NCBI RefSeq assembly: GCF_013623905.1 | Contig: NZ_JABKDD010000007.1 | Location: 1-64,000, forward strand | Source of the DNA: Brevibacterium sediminis | Lineage (GTDB): Bacteria; Actinomycetota; Actinomycetes; Actinomycetales; Brevibacteriaceae | Direction: 5' to 3' | Length of the DNA: 64,000 nucleotides | Part shown: positions 1 to 8,552 of the stretch, one piece after another | How positions within the stretch are numbered: position 1 is the stretch's first letter | Layout: the number at the start of each line of letters is the position of its first letter | Notes under the pieces: model-generated | The model's input: only the letters and a program-made list of their open reading frames with translations | What the model was told of the DNA's origin: nothing | Databases searched by the model: none | Translations under genes and position numbers: made by a program

Positions 1-111
1 GATCAGATTCAGTCGATGCAGGATCAGCTCAACCGCAGGCCGCGGAAGGTCCTCGGGTTCGCGACCCCGGCCGAGGTCCTGGCTGATCTGTTGCATGAGC
101 AGGTAGCCTGA
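1..111 (+). CDS. IS30-family transposase, C-terminal fragment
   Basis: Reading frame 1 is open from the window edge to TGA at 109-111 and encodes 36 residues. The stretch LNRRPRKVLGFATPAEV is the usual C-terminal signature of IS30-family DDE transposases, which cut and join IS ends. The rest of the gene lies outside the window, so it is not known whether the element is intact. A candidate terminal repeat follows 12 bp downstream. Confidence 0.75.
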   Translation, partial: DQIQSMQDQLNRRPRKVLGFATPAEVLADLLHEQVA

Positions 112-122
112 GACCAGCCCAC

Positions 123-148
123 TGTTGCACTAGAACACTGAGCCCACC
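123..148. repeat. Candidate right terminal inverted repeat of the IS30-type element
   Basis: TGTTGCACTAGAACACTGAG followed by CCCACC lies just after the transposase stop. IS30-family ends commonly carry a TGTTGCACT-like terminal repeat close to the stop codon. The matching left end is outside the window, so this call rests on position and resemblance only. Confidence 0.45.
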
Positions 149-213
149 GGCTTCAGAGTGGCAATCTGCGCACACTTAACACGCACCGAGGCAAGGCGAG
201 GAGCGCCCAGAGA

Positions 214-924
214 TTACTGGAGGAACTCTCCGCAGGCTTCAGTGAGGTAGTCGCCGGCGACTCCGCCCTCTTCGCCGAGGCTGATAGCGGTCATCTGGAT
301 GCCCCACCACACGCGCGGCGAACCGCCCCACTGTTGGCGGAACTCCTCGCGACGACCGGGATCTTCGGCGAGGTCGTCGGCGGCCAGGCCGATGCGGTCC
401 TGGGCATCATCGGCGGTGCAGCGCTTCTCGTCATCCGGGCCCTTCGGGTCGAGCTCGGGGATGTCTTCGTCATCGACGGTCTTGAGGGTGTAAGCCGAGT
501 TGCCGATCTCTTCGACCTCGAAGGTGCCGTGGATGAGCAGGAACGGGGAGGCACCGTCGTCGACGTTCTTCGAGTCGACGGTGACGCTGACGCTGTCGGG
601 GCTGTCGGCGGTCACGGTCGTCTCGCCGGAGTCGGGGACTTCCGGGTTGCCGGTGTGCACGTAGACCTTGAGGTAGGCCTCGGTCTTCTTCTCGGCCGCC
701 TCGGCGAGGCCCTGCCACAGCGGGTCGGTGTCCTTCGCCCCACCTGGCGAGGAATCGACGATGGACACCTTCGGTGCATCGTCTGGCGTCTCGATCGGGG
801 TGACCTCCTCCTTGCTCACCGAAGGGCGCGGCTGGGGTCGGGTCTCATCGGGAGTCGACACGCAGGCCGTTGTCGTGGCCAGCAGTGCTGCGGCGGACAG
901 CAGGGCAAGGGGGCGAAGTCGCAT
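214..924 (-). CDS. Putative exported lipoprotein of unknown function
   Basis: Encodes 236 aa. The N-terminus has Arg residues at 2 and 4, a hydrophobic run (residues 5-18) and Cys21 in a TTAC context, which fits a lipoprotein signal peptide although the lipobox is weak at position -3. The mature part begins with a Pro/Thr/Glu-rich linker (22-60) and continues as an acidic domain with two Cys residues near the end. No enzymatic motif is recognised. ATG at 924 is chosen because GAGGAACC precedes it and the signal peptide starts there; the frame stays open upstream to 1200 without a better start. It is probably a single-gene unit 191 bp after the acetyltransferase gene. Confidence 0.7.
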   Translation of the reverse strand: MRLRPLALLSAAALLATTTACVSTPDETRPQPRPSVSKEEVTPIETPDDAPKVSIVDSSPGGAKDTDPLWQGLAEAAEKKTEAYLKVYVHTGNPEVPDSGETTVTADSPDSVSVTVDSKNVDDGASPFLLIHGTFEVEEIGNSAYTLKTVDDEDIPELDPKGPDDEKRCTADDAQDRIGLAADDLAEDPGRREEFRQQWGGSPRVWWGIQMTAISLGEEGGVAGDYLTEACGEFLQ

Positions 925-1115
925 GGTTCCTCGAGGTATCTTCAGCGTCCAAGTGGTGTCGCTTCCAGCGTAATGCGCGGGACGGTCCGAGCCCGGGTGG
1001 ACGCGCGGCGAGGCGGTGAAAGCAGCGCGGGTGCGAGACTTCTGCGCCGGGGTGCGACGCACTGACCCTGACGTCACAGGCCGGCCGCCCAACCGCGGCG
1101 CCCGACCCTGCTGCC

Positions 1116-1805
1116 TCAGCCGCGGCGCGCTGCGGCGATGAGTTCGCGCAGGCTCTGCCGCTGGCCGCCCGCGGCATCGAAGTTCGCTTCGTCGAGCCAC
1201 TGCTCATACGCCGATCGCAGCGCCGGCCATTCGCTGTCGATGATCGAGAACCACGCGGTGTCGCGGTTGCGGTCCTTGTACACGAGGTGCTGTCGGAACA
1301 CTCCTTCGAAGGTGAACCCGAAGCGTTCGGCGGCCGCTTTCGACGGGGCGTTCGCGTCATCGCACTTCCACTCGAAGCGTCGGAAACCGGAGGCGAAGGC
1401 GAGATCGGCGCAGAGGAAGAGCGCCTCGGTGGCTGCTCGCGTCCGCCGCAGCGCCGGACCCCAGAGGATGTGCCCGATCTCCATGACTCCGTTGGCGGTG
1501 TCGATGCGCATCAGTGCCTGCCGCCCCTCGGCTCGACCGGTGGATCGGTCCACGACGGCGAAGAAGAGGGGATCGGACGACGTGGCCGCCTCGGCGATCC
1601 AGGTATCGAAGTCGCTGCGTTCGGTCTGCGGAGACTGCGGCAGGTAGCGGAACCGCTCCTCGATCCCGTCGGCAACTGAGACCGCGGCGAACAGATCATC
1701 GTCGTGGACGGCAGGATCCAGGGGTTCGAGATCGACGTAATGACCGTGGATGGGCTCTCGCCGAGGCGGCTGTGCACCTGTGAAATTCGTGAGGTCGTCG
1801 TTCAT
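1116..1805 (-). CDS. GNAT-family N-acetyltransferase (RimJ/RimL-like)
   Basis: Encodes 229 aa. The layout matches the RimJ/RimL-type Acetyltransf_3 group: an N-terminal segment with the HGHYVDLEPLD strand that starts the fold, then IGHILWGPALRRTRAATEAL (acetyl-CoA binding region) and the C-terminal strand RFGFTFEGVFRQHLVYKDR. These enzymes transfer acetyl from acetyl-CoA to an amine of a small molecule or a protein N-terminus; the substrate here is unknown. GAGGACC precedes the ATG. The gene is 85 bp downstream of, and in the same orientation as, the MarR gene and may be co-transcribed with it. Confidence 0.85.
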   Translation of the reverse strand: MNDDLTNFTGAQPPRREPIHGHYVDLEPLDPAVHDDDLFAAVSVADGIEERFRYLPQSPQTERSDFDTWIAEAATSSDPLFFAVVDRSTGRAEGRQALMRIDTANGVMEIGHILWGPALRRTRAATEALFLCADLAFASGFRRFEWKCDDANAPSKAAAERFGFTFEGVFRQHLVYKDRNRDTAWFSIIDSEWPALRSAYEQWLDEANFDAAGGQRQSLRELIAAARRG

Positions 1806-1890
1806 GGCTGGGTCCTCGTCATCGGGGTTCGGATGGGTTTCGTGTGTCCGTGTCTGTGGTTGGGCAGGTGTGACTGTGCTCGGAGTGGGT

Positions 1891-2385
1891 TCAGTCTTCG
1901 CTGCCGTCGAAGCCGGTGGACAGCTCGCGCAGAAGTCCGGCGAGCTTGCGGCTGCCGGCGGAGGTGAGGCCGCTGAGGATCTCGCGCTCCTTCACGAGCA
2001 GGTCCGCCAGGGCGGAGTCGACGGTGGCGCGGCCGCTGTCGGTGAGGTGGACGAGCACTCCGCGGCGATCACCCGGATCGGGGCGACGCTCGACCCATCC
2101 GCGGGCCACGAGGCGGTCGATGCGATTGGTCATGGTGCCGCTCGTGACAAGCGTCTCCTGCAACAGGGTCGAGGGGGAGAGCTGATAGGGCTCACCGGCC
2201 CGGCGGAGGGCGGAGAGCACGTCGAAGGCCCATCCCTCGATTCCGTAATCGGAGAAGCTCGCCTTCCGTGCCAGGTCCAACTGCCTGGCCAGCCGCGAGA
2301 CTCGGGAGAGGATCTCCATCGGGGAGACGTCGAGATCCGGACGCTCACGTCGCCAGGCTGCGACTATTCGATCCACTTCGTCCAT
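1891..2385 (-). CDS. MarR-family transcriptional regulator
   Basis: Encodes 164 aa with the MarR winged helix at about residues 45-130: the recognition helix region LVTSGTMTNRIDRLVARGWVERRPDPGDRR ends in the D-x-R-(G/S) wing typical of the family. These dimers usually repress their own promoter and release DNA on binding phenolic or oxidant signals. The ATG lies 6 nt after a TAAAAT -10 box, so the mRNA is probably leaderless, and a perfect palindrome sits just upstream of that box. The likely regulon is this gene plus the downstream acetyltransferase. Confidence 0.9.
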   Translation of the reverse strand: MDEVDRIVAAWRRERPDLDVSPMEILSRVSRLARQLDLARKASFSDYGIEGWAFDVLSALRRAGEPYQLSPSTLLQETLVTSGTMTNRIDRLVARGWVERRPDPGDRRGVLVHLTDSGRATVDSALADLLVKEREILSGLTSAGSRKLAGLLRELSTGFDGSED

Positions 2386-2391
2386 GAATCG

Positions 2392-2420
2392 ATTTTACGT
2401 CCATATCAAGAATCTTGAGC
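2392..2420 (-). promoter_or_regulatory. MarR promoter with overlapping operator palindrome
   Basis: On the minus strand the -10 box TAAAAT (2392-2397) ends 6 nt before the MarR start codon. TCAAGA-A-TCTTGA (2406-2418) is a perfect 13-bp palindrome lying in the spacer and -35 area, the expected place for an autorepressor. MarR operators with ATCTTGA/TCAAGAT half sites are known in actinomycetes. Confidence 0.7.
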
Positions 2421-2467
2421 GCAAAGATACTTTTTGACGAGAGATTCCTTACTCTCAGGGTCCGTTT

Positions 2468-2546
2468 AACCTGCAGGTTTGGATGGACGGGTGCGTTTGG
2501 GAATATGGTTGTCCTTGGTTGTTGCATCCGTCAACGAACCTGCAGG
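2468..2546. repeat. Repeated AACCTGCAGG sites upstream of sucC
   Basis: AACCTGCAGGTT (2468-2479) is a perfect 12-bp palindrome. Its first ten bases recur at 2537-2546. Both copies lie in the 200-bp leader before sucC, so they could bind a TCA-cycle regulator. The function is inferred from position only. Confidence 0.35.
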
Positions 2547-2582
2547 GGCCAACCACCCGGCAGCAGAAACGAAGGAAAACAC

Positions 2583-3752
2583 GTGGATCTTTTCGAGTAT
2601 CAAGCACGTGACCTGTTCGAGAAGCACGGAGTGCCCGTGCTCAAGGCCCAGGTCGCGACGACGCCAGAAGCAGCGAAGAAGGCAGCCGAAGATCTTGGCG
2701 GCGGTGTCGTCGTCGTCAAGTCGCAGGTCAAGATCGGCGGCCGTGGAAAGGCCGGCGGCGTCAAGGTCGCCAAGAACCCCGATGAGGCCGAGGCTCGCGC
2801 CAAGGACATCCTGGGACTCGACATCAAGGGCCACATCACCGAAAAGGTGATGATCGCCGAGGGTGCCGACATTGCTGAGGAGTACTACTTCTCCGTCCTC
2901 CTCGATCGGTCCAACCGCACCTATCTGGCCATGTGCTCGAAGGAAGGCGGCATGGAGATCGAGCAGCTGGCCGTGGAACGTCCGGAAGCGCTCGCCAAGA
3001 TCCCCGTCTCCGCCATCGACGGCATCAACGATGCCAAGGCAGCAGAGATCGCCGAGGCGGCCGGCTTCGATGCCGACACCGCCGCGAAGGTCGCCCCCGT
3101 GCTGACCAGCCTGTGGACCGTCTTCGAGAAGGAAGACGCTACCCTGGTCGAGGTCAACCCGCTGGTCAAGACCGGTGCCGGCGACATCATCGCCCTCGAC
3201 GGCAAGGTCTCGCTCGACGACAACGCCGACTTCCGCCAGAAGGAGCACGAGGAGCTGCGCGACATCAGCGCAGAGAACCCGCTGGAGCTCAAGGCCAAGA
3301 AGCTCGACCTCAACTACGTCAAGCTCGACGGTGAGGTCGGAATCATCGGCAACGGCGCAGGACTGGTCATGTCGACCCTCGACGTCGTCGCCTACGCAGG
3401 TGAGAACCACAACGGCGTCAAGCCCGCGAACTTCCTCGACATCGGAGGCGGCGCCTCGGCTGAGGTCATGGCCAATGGACTCGACGTCATCCTCGGCGAT
3501 GATCAGGTGAAGTCCGTCTTCGTCAACGTCTTCGGCGGAATCACTGCCTGTGACGCCGTGGCCGACGGCATCGTCAAGGCCCTCGAGATCCTCGGCGACC
3601 AGGCCACAAAGCCGCTCGTCGTCCGCCTCGACGGCAACAACGTGGAAGAGGGACGCGCCATCCTCCAGAAGGCCGCGCACCCGCTCGTCACGCTCACTGA
3701 CACGATGGACGGTGGAGCCGACAAGGCCGCCGAACTGGCTGCTGCCAAGTAA
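2583..3752 (+). CDS. sucC: Succinyl-CoA ligase [ADP-forming] subunit beta
   Basis: Encodes 389 aa, the normal length. With SucD it interconverts succinyl-CoA and succinate with ATP or GTP formation in the TCA cycle. The ATP-grasp domain starts at residue 1 ([15 protein letters not shown]), with nucleotide-binding K46 and GGRGKAGG (52-59), followed by LVEVNPLV (188-195). The C-terminal CoA-ligase fold has [12 protein letters not shown] (256-267) and the DIGGGA phosphohistidine-contact loop (286-291). GTG at 2583 is chosen because AAGGAA precedes it and the family N-terminus begins there. It is followed by sucD after 18 bp, so the two form one operon. Confidence 0.97.
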   Translation: MDLFEYQARDLFEKHGVPVLKAQVATTPEAAKKAAEDLGGGVVVVKSQVKIGGRGKAGGVKVAKNPDEAEARAKDILGLDIKGHITEKVMIAEGADIAEEYYFSVLLDRSNRTYLAMCSKEGGMEIEQLAVERPEALAKIPVSAIDGINDAKAAEIAEAAGFDADTAAKVAPVLTSLWTVFEKEDATLVEVNPLVKTGAGDIIALDGKVSLDDNADFRQKEHEELRDISAENPLELKAKKLDLNYVKLDGEVGIIGNGAGLVMSTLDVVAYAGENHNGVKPANFLDIGGGASAEVMANGLDVILGDDQVKSVFVNVFGGITACDAVADGIVKALEILGDQATKPLVVRLDGNNVEEGRAILQKAAHPLVTLTDTMDGGADKAAELAAAK

Positions 3753-3770
3753 GGAAAGGTCTTTACAACA

Positions 3771-4667
3771 ATGTCTATCTTCCTGAATTCCGATTCGAAG
3801 ATCATCGTCCAGGGCATCACTGGCGGAGAGGGCTCGAAGCACACCGCCCGCATGCTCGCAGCCGGATCGAACGTCGTCGGCGGTGTCAACGCCCGCAAGG
3901 CCGGCACCACTGTGAAGCACAACGACCAGGCCGGCAACGAGGTCGAACTCCCCGTCTTCGGGTCCGTCGCCGAGGCGATGGAAGCCACCGGTGCCGACGT
4001 GTCCGTGGCCTTCGTGCCGCCGGCGTTCTCCAAGGACGCCGCGATCGAGGCCATCGACGCCAAGATCGGTCTGCTCGTCATCATCACCGAGGGCATCCCG
4101 GTGCAGGACTCGGCAGAGGTCTGGGCCCGTGCGCAGGCGGCCGGAAACGCCACCCGCATCATCGGACCCAACTGCCCGGGCATCATCACCCCCGGTGAGT
4201 CGCTGGCCGGCATCATCCCGGCCAACATCACGAAGAAGGGCAAGCTGGGCCTCGTCTCGAAGTCCGGCACCCTGACCTACCAGATGATGTACGAACTGCG
4301 TGACCTCGGCTTCTCGACCGCCATCGGCATCGGCGGAGACCCGGTCATCGGCACCACGCACATCGATGCGCTCGAAGCATTCGAGGCCGACCCGGAGACC
4401 GAAGCCATCGTCATGATCGGCGAGATCGGCGGAGACGCCGAAGAGCGCGCAGCAGCCTTCATCAAGGAGAACGTGACGAAGCCGGTCGTCGGCTACGTCG
4501 CAGGCTTCACCGCTCCCGAGGGCAAGACCATGGGCCACGCAGGCGCCATCGTCTCCGGCTCCTCGGGAACCGCTCAGGCCAAGAAGGAAGCCCTCGAAGC
4601 TGCAGGCGTCAAGGTCGGCAAGACCCCGACCGAGACCGCCGAGCTCATGCGCGGACTCCTCGGCTGA
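3771..4667 (+). CDS. sucD: Succinyl-CoA ligase subunit alpha
   Basis: Encodes 298 aa. This subunit binds CoA in an N-terminal Rossmann domain ([15 protein letters not shown], residues 11-25) and carries the phosphorylated active-site histidine, His256 in [16 protein letters not shown] (142-148) and VSKSGTLTY (162-170) are conserved CoA-ligase loops. AAGGAAAGG precedes the ATG. It ends 51 bp before a strong hairpin that probably terminates the sucCD transcript. Confidence 0.97.
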   Translation: MSIFLNSDSKIIVQGITGGEGSKHTARMLAAGSNVVGGVNARKAGTTVKHNDQAGNEVELPVFGSVAEAMEATGADVSVAFVPPAFSKDAAIEAIDAKIGLLVIITEGIPVQDSAEVWARAQAAGNATRIIGPNCPGIITPGESLAGIIPANITKKGKLGLVSKSGTLTYQMMYELRDLGFSTAIGIGGDPVIGTTHIDALEAFEADPETEAIVMIGEIGGDAEERAAAFIKENVTKPVVGYVAGFTAPEGKTMGHAGAIVSGSSGTAQAKKEALEAAGVKVGKTPTETAELMRGLLG

Positions 4668-4718
4668 GTCGAGCACTCCCGCATCGGGTGAGCGCCTGAC
4701 CGGCACTGATCCGAACCA

Positions 4719-4758
4719 CACTGCGGCCCGCCTCCACAAACGGAGGCGGGCCGCAGTG
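4719..4758 (+). terminator. Rho-independent-type terminator after sucCD
   Basis: Two perfect 17-nt arms (4719-4735 and 4742-4758, starting CACTGCGGCC) enclose a 6-nt loop. There is no long T-run, as is common in high-GC actinomycetes. Confidence 0.8.
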
Positions 4759-4926
4759 CGTCTCGGTCGGTTGGGGCGGCGCAGAGCCCTGCAACTGGTT
4801 CAAAGTGTGATTGCCGCGCACGAATGATCTGCGTATGCATTTTGAAGCCGTTATTGCCCGCAGGAGGGGCGTCTGAAGCTCCGTTGACATCGCGCGGACC
4901 GTCGTGTCAGGGCCCCGCGGAGGGTC

Positions 4927-4932
4927 TAGGCT
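4927..4932 (+). promoter_or_regulatory. -10 box of a leaderless gene (TAGGCT)
   Basis: TAGGCT ends exactly 6 nt before the GTG start at 4939 and no Shine-Dalgarno sequence is present. This suggests transcription starts at or next to the start codon. Confidence 0.6.
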
Positions 4933-4938
4933 GGGATC

Positions 4939-6081
4939 GTGAACTCTCAGACATCTGATCAGACAGCGCAGTCGACGAACCCCGCGGACCTTCTCCCCGA
5001 CACCGGCACCGCAGCCCCACCTGTCGACCCCAGCCCCGAGGCGCACCCGCGCAACTTCGGGTCCGATAACTGGGCCGGGGTCCACCCCGAGGTCATCACG
5101 GCCATTGCCGAGGCCAACGTCGGCCATACGCCCGGCTACGGCGGAGATCCGTGGACACAGCGCTTCCACGACATTATGGCCCACCACTTCGGGCCCGAGG
5201 CTCAGGCGTTTCCTGTCTTCAACGGCACCGGCGCGAACGTGCTCGCCCTGCAGTCGGCGCTGCCGCGGTGGGCGGCGGTGATCACGGCCGCCTCGGCGCA
5301 TATCAACTACGACGAGACCGGCGCCCCGGAGAAGGTCGGCGGGCTCAAGATCATCGGTGCTGCCACCGAGAACGGCAAACTCACCCCCGAGACGGTCAAG
5401 GGTGCGATCATCGGCCGCGGCAGCGAACACAATGCGCAGTCGTTGGCCGTGTCGATCTCCCAATCGACCGAATGGGGCACGACCTACACCCCGGACGAGA
5501 TCGCGGCGATCGCGTCCACCGCGCACGAGAACGACATGATCCTCCACATCGACGGATCCCGACTCGGCAACGCGGCCGCCCACCTCGGCGTCGGCCTCGG
5601 CGACATCACGACCGCGGCCGGAGTCGACATCGTCAGCCTCGGCGGAACGAAGAATGGCTTGCTCGGCGCCGAGGCGGTCGTCGTCCTCAACCCGGAGATC
5701 GGCCAGGGACTGCGGTTCCTGCGCAAGATGAACCTGCAGCTGGCCTCGAAGATGCGCTACCTCTCCGCCCAGCTGAACGCCCTGTACGAAGGGGACCTGT
5801 GGCGAACCTCCGCCACCCGGTCGAACGAGATGGCTCAGTATCTCAATGAGAGACTCGCCGAGGTGGCCGGCAGCGGCCGTGTCCCCGGACTGGAGATCGT
5901 GCAGAAGGTCGAGTCGAACGTCGTGTTCGTCCGCATGCCCGCCGAGGTGGCCGCTCGCGCCCGGCAGAAATTCGCCTTCGCGGACTGGCCCTTGGAGAAG
6001 GACATCGTCCGCCTCATGTGCGCCTTCGACACGACGGCCGAAGACGTCGACGCCCTCGTCGCCGCCATCGCAGGGGACTGA
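4939..6081 (+). CDS. Threonine aldolase / beta-eliminating lyase family PLP enzyme
   Basis: Encodes 380 aa. Family members cleave L-threonine or L-allo-threonine to glycine and acetaldehyde using PLP (fold type I). Visible marks are GGDPWTQRFHDIMA (68-81), FNGTGANVLAL (94-104), SAHINYDETGAPE (119-131), HIDGSRLGNA with Asp205 for the pyridine nitrogen, and SLGGTKNG with the PLP lysine at Lys238. The first 35 residues are a Ser/Thr/Pro-rich extension that the core fold does not need. Transcription is probably leaderless from GTG. Substrate specificity cannot be told from sequence. Confidence 0.88.
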   Translation: MNSQTSDQTAQSTNPADLLPDTGTAAPPVDPSPEAHPRNFGSDNWAGVHPEVITAIAEANVGHTPGYGGDPWTQRFHDIMAHHFGPEAQAFPVFNGTGANVLALQSALPRWAAVITAASAHINYDETGAPEKVGGLKIIGAATENGKLTPETVKGAIIGRGSEHNAQSLAVSISQSTEWGTTYTPDEIAAIASTAHENDMILHIDGSRLGNAAAHLGVGLGDITTAAGVDIVSLGGTKNGLLGAEAVVVLNPEIGQGLRFLRKMNLQLASKMRYLSAQLNALYEGDLWRTSATRSNEMAQYLNERLAEVAGSGRVPGLEIVQKVESNVVFVRMPAEVAARARQKFAFADWPLEKDIVRLMCAFDTTAEDVDALVAAIAGD

Positions 6082-6120
6082 AAGACCTCAGGCGCGGCGC
6101 TGGGAGTCCTTCGCCGCAGG

Positions 6121-6531
6121 CTACTTCTTCTTCCGGCGATCGACCTTGACGGAGACGACGGGGACGTCGGAGTCGAGGATGATGCGCTGGGCCGTCGAGC
6201 CCATGATGAGCTTACCCACGGGGGAGCGGCGGCGTGATCCGATGACGATCATGCGGGTGTCGGCGGTCGCCTCGGCCAGCGCCAGAAGCTCTTCGACGGG
6301 GTCATTGCCGCGGAGGAACTGAAGGATCTCGTGGGAGACCTCGGAAGACTTCAGCGTCTCCTTGAGTTCCTCGATGTCTTTGCTGGTGGCGACGCCGCGC
6401 TCGTCGGGAGTCTCACCGATTCCGGCATTGAGCACGACGAGGACATCGTCGAATGCGCGGGCCTGCTCGATGCCGAATTCGACAGCGGCCTTGCCTTCGG
6501 GCGAGGGGGAATAACCGACGAGGATTGTCAT
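6121..6531 (-). CDS. Universal stress protein (UspA family)
   Basis: Encodes 136 aa, one Usp domain. TILVGYSPSPEGKAAVEFG at the N-terminus and the C-terminal ATP-binding run GSRRRSPVGKLIMGSTAQRI (G-2x-G-9x-G-S/T) identify an ATP-binding universal stress protein. The tail is basic (DRRKKK). AGGAGAG precedes the ATG at 6531; the upstream in-frame start at 6579 lacks a ribosome site. It converges with the aldolase gene and stands alone. Confidence 0.93.
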   Translation of the reverse strand: MTILVGYSPSPEGKAAVEFGIEQARAFDDVLVVLNAGIGETPDERGVATSKDIEELKETLKSSEVSHEILQFLRGNDPVEELLALAEATADTRMIVIGSRRRSPVGKLIMGSTAQRIILDSDVPVVSVKVDRRKKK

Positions 6532-6761
6532 GATCTCTCCTGGTGCGACATTGGACGAAGCTCTCTCAATTAGTAGCATATCCGCGCTGTTCGGACGGGC
6601 GGCAGCTCACTCTGCGACGGGGGAAACGGGGAGCTTCGACTGAGATCTTCCTCACCTCACCAGGTGCGGGATCGTCAGCCTCGAGCGACTTCTGCTCTGT
6701 AACCGCGCGTAAACCGTGCGAAAACCCCGCGGAATCGGGCCTCCGACCCCAAATCTCAATT

Positions 6762-6779
6762 ACTGACTGAATCGTCAGT
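6762..6779. promoter_or_regulatory. Inverted repeat in the leader of the MHS transporter
   Basis: The 316-bp gap 6532-6847 holds no gene I can support. Its notable feature is ACTGAC-N6-GTCAGT, a perfect inverted repeat about 70 bp before the transporter start and a possible operator. No regulator gene lies nearby. Confidence 0.4.
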
Positions 6780-6847
6780 TCGATTGACTCGGCAGTAAGG
6801 TGACCTGGGCGCTGCGTGCGCCGCGTACGAGTGAGAAAGAAGAAGCA

Positions 6848-8224
6848 TTGACAGATCAGAATACGCATCTCGACCAGGCAGAAGCCGGTGAGACCCCAGC
6901 GCAGAAGAAGTCGGAATGGAAGACGGTCAAGGCCATCATGGCTGCCTCTTCGGGCAACCTCGTCGAATGGTTCGACTTCTACATCTACGCCTTCTTCAGC
7001 GTCTACTTCGCCGACCAGTTCTTCGTCGCTGACAACCAAGCACTGTCACTGATGCAGGCTGCCGGCGTCTTCTTCGTCGGCTTCCTCATGCGTCCCATCG
7101 GCGGCTACATCTTCGGTCGCGCCGCCGACCGCCTCGGGCGCAAGAACTCGATGCTCATCTCCATTCTGCTCATGTGCGCCGGTTCGCTGATGATGGCTCT
7201 GCTGCCCACGAGTGCGGTCGTCGGCTCCTGGGCCGCGATCCTGCTGCTCATCGTGCGCATGATCCAGGGGCTGGCCGTCGGCGGCGAGTACGGCGCCACC
7301 GCCACCTACATGTCCGAGGTCGCCACCGAAGGCAAACGCGGCTTCTACTCCTCCTTCCAGTACGTCACTCTCATCGGCGGCCAGCTGCTGGCCAGCCTGC
7401 TGGCCGTCATCATGACCCACACTCTGGGCACCGACCAGATCGAAGCCGGCTGGTGGCGACTGCCCTTCGCCATCGGCGCTGCCGCCGCGATCGTCTCCCT
7501 GTGGCTGCGCCGCGGACTCGAGGAGACGACCTCGGCGGACACCCGCAAGGACGAGAACTCCGGCAGCTTCCGCGAAGTGCTGCGCCACCCGCGCGCCTTC
7601 TTCGTCGTCCTCGGCATCACCAGCGTCGGATCGCTCGTCTTCTATGTCTTCACCACTTACATGCAGAAGTTCCTGCTGCTGCAGAACGAAGGCACCCCGG
7701 GCGAAGCCGTGTTCAACAAAGGCTCCATCGCTGACCTCATGACAATCTGCCTGCTCATCTTCGTCGTCATGCAGCCCATCGCGGGCAAGATCTCGGACAA
7801 GATCGGCCGTAAAAACAACATGCTCATCTTCGTCATCGGCATGATCGCGCTGCCCATCCCGCTGCTCGGCATGATCGGCAAGGCCGATTCCGTCCTCACT
7901 GCAGGCATCCTCATCGTCATCGCCATGGCGTTCATCAGCATGTACACCTCGATCTCCGGAATCGTGAAGGCCGAGATGTTCCCGGCCCACATCCGCGGAA
8001 TCGGCGTCGGCTTCACCTATGCGGTCGGCAACTCGCTGTTCGGCGGCTCCGCCGAATACGTCGCGCTGTGGTTCCGCAACGCAGGAATCGGCACCTGGTT
8101 CGCCGTCTACGTCGTCGTCATCGCGATCGTCGGCTTCGTCGCCGTGGCTTTCATGCACGACAACCGCAAACACTCAACGATCGACAACGCCGATTCCTCG
8201 GCGTACAAACGCATCGGCAGCTGA
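6848..8224 (+). CDS. MFS metabolite:H+ symporter (MHS/KgtP-ShiA-like)
   Basis: Encodes 458 aa with 12 predicted membrane helices. GNLVEWFDFYIYAFF at the first helix, RPIGGYIFGRAADRLGRK in loop 2-3 (the MFS A motif) and GLAVGGEYGATATYMSE in helix 5 are marks of the metabolite:H+ symporter family that imports 2-oxoglutarate, shikimate, citrate or similar acids. The specific substrate is unknown. TTG at 6848 is chosen because an AGAAAGAAG purine stretch precedes it and it gives the usual short cytoplasmic tail; an in-frame GTG at 6800 is the alternative. Confidence 0.88.
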   Translation: MTDQNTHLDQAEAGETPAQKKSEWKTVKAIMAASSGNLVEWFDFYIYAFFSVYFADQFFVADNQALSLMQAAGVFFVGFLMRPIGGYIFGRAADRLGRKNSMLISILLMCAGSLMMALLPTSAVVGSWAAILLLIVRMIQGLAVGGEYGATATYMSEVATEGKRGFYSSFQYVTLIGGQLLASLLAVIMTHTLGTDQIEAGWWRLPFAIGAAAAIVSLWLRRGLEETTSADTRKDENSGSFREVLRHPRAFFVVLGITSVGSLVFYVFTTYMQKFLLLQNEGTPGEAVFNKGSIADLMTICLLIFVVMQPIAGKISDKIGRKNNMLIFVIGMIALPIPLLGMIGKADSVLTAGILIVIAMAFISMYTSISGIVKAEMFPAHIRGIGVGFTYAVGNSLFGGSAEYVALWFRNAGIGTWFAVYVVVIAIVGFVAVAFMHDNRKHSTIDNADSSAYKRIGS

Positions 8225-8235
8225 GTGACAGACGG

Positions 8236-8297
8236 CTGATCCCATCACCGAGGCGGCTTACCCGGTCCACTGATCCCATCGCCGAGGTGGCCCACCC
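8236..8297. repeat. Imperfect 28-bp direct repeat carrying CCGAGGYGGC
   Basis: CTGATCCCATC-(A/G)-CCGAGG-(C/T)-GGC occurs at 8236-8263 and 8270-8297 with a 34-bp period, inside the non-coding gap after the transporter. A further double copy of the motif in the other orientation follows at 8359-8395. The gap 8225-8552 otherwise holds a hairpin and the fru promoter. Confidence 0.6.
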
Positions 8298-8308
8298 CGA
8301 CCGTGAAC

Positions 8309-8347
8309 GACGAGTGCCCCTGAACGCTGAGTTCTGGGGCACTCGTC
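8309..8347 (+). terminator. Hairpin terminator between the MHS transporter and the fru operon
   Basis: Arms GACGAGTGCCCC (8309-8320) and GGGGCACTCGTC (8336-8347) are perfectly complementary with a 15-nt loop. It sits downstream of the transporter gene. Confidence 0.7.
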
Positions 8348-8450
8348 ATTCATAGATCTCGCCGCCTCGGCCGAGCCGCCTCGGCCGAGCCGCCTTGCCG
8401 GGTCGACCACTAGGTGATGTGGGAATAATTGGAAAGATGTTGGAATGTGA

Positions 8451-8510
8451 TTGACGGTGCGTGAATAGAGTCCTAAGATCGTTCAAACCAACAGATAACC
8501 ACGTGGTTAT
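8451..8510 (+). promoter_or_regulatory. fru operon promoter and operator
   Basis: TTGACG (8451-8456) and TAAGAT (8474-8479) are separated by exactly 17 bp, a good housekeeping promoter. ATAACCAC-GTGGTTAT (8495-8510) is a perfect 16-bp palindrome placed just after the predicted transcription start. That is a repressor position, and the first gene encodes a DeoR-type repressor, so autoregulation is likely. Confidence 0.75.
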
Positions 8511-8552
8511 TCGTCCGTATGACGATGAGCCGCGCGAAGGGAAAGGCCGGAC

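Noticed and set aside
1..148. Claim of a complete IS30 element
   Set aside because: Only the last 36 codons and one possible end are in the window.
2466..4739. 757-codon open frame on the minus strand across sucCD
   Set aside because: It is the exact antisense of two well-identified genes, is rich in Asp/Gly/Val/Leu from mirrored GC-rich codons, and matches nothing.
7046..8173. 375-codon minus-strand frame within the MHS transporter
   Set aside because: Antisense shadow of a 12-helix transporter with conserved motifs.
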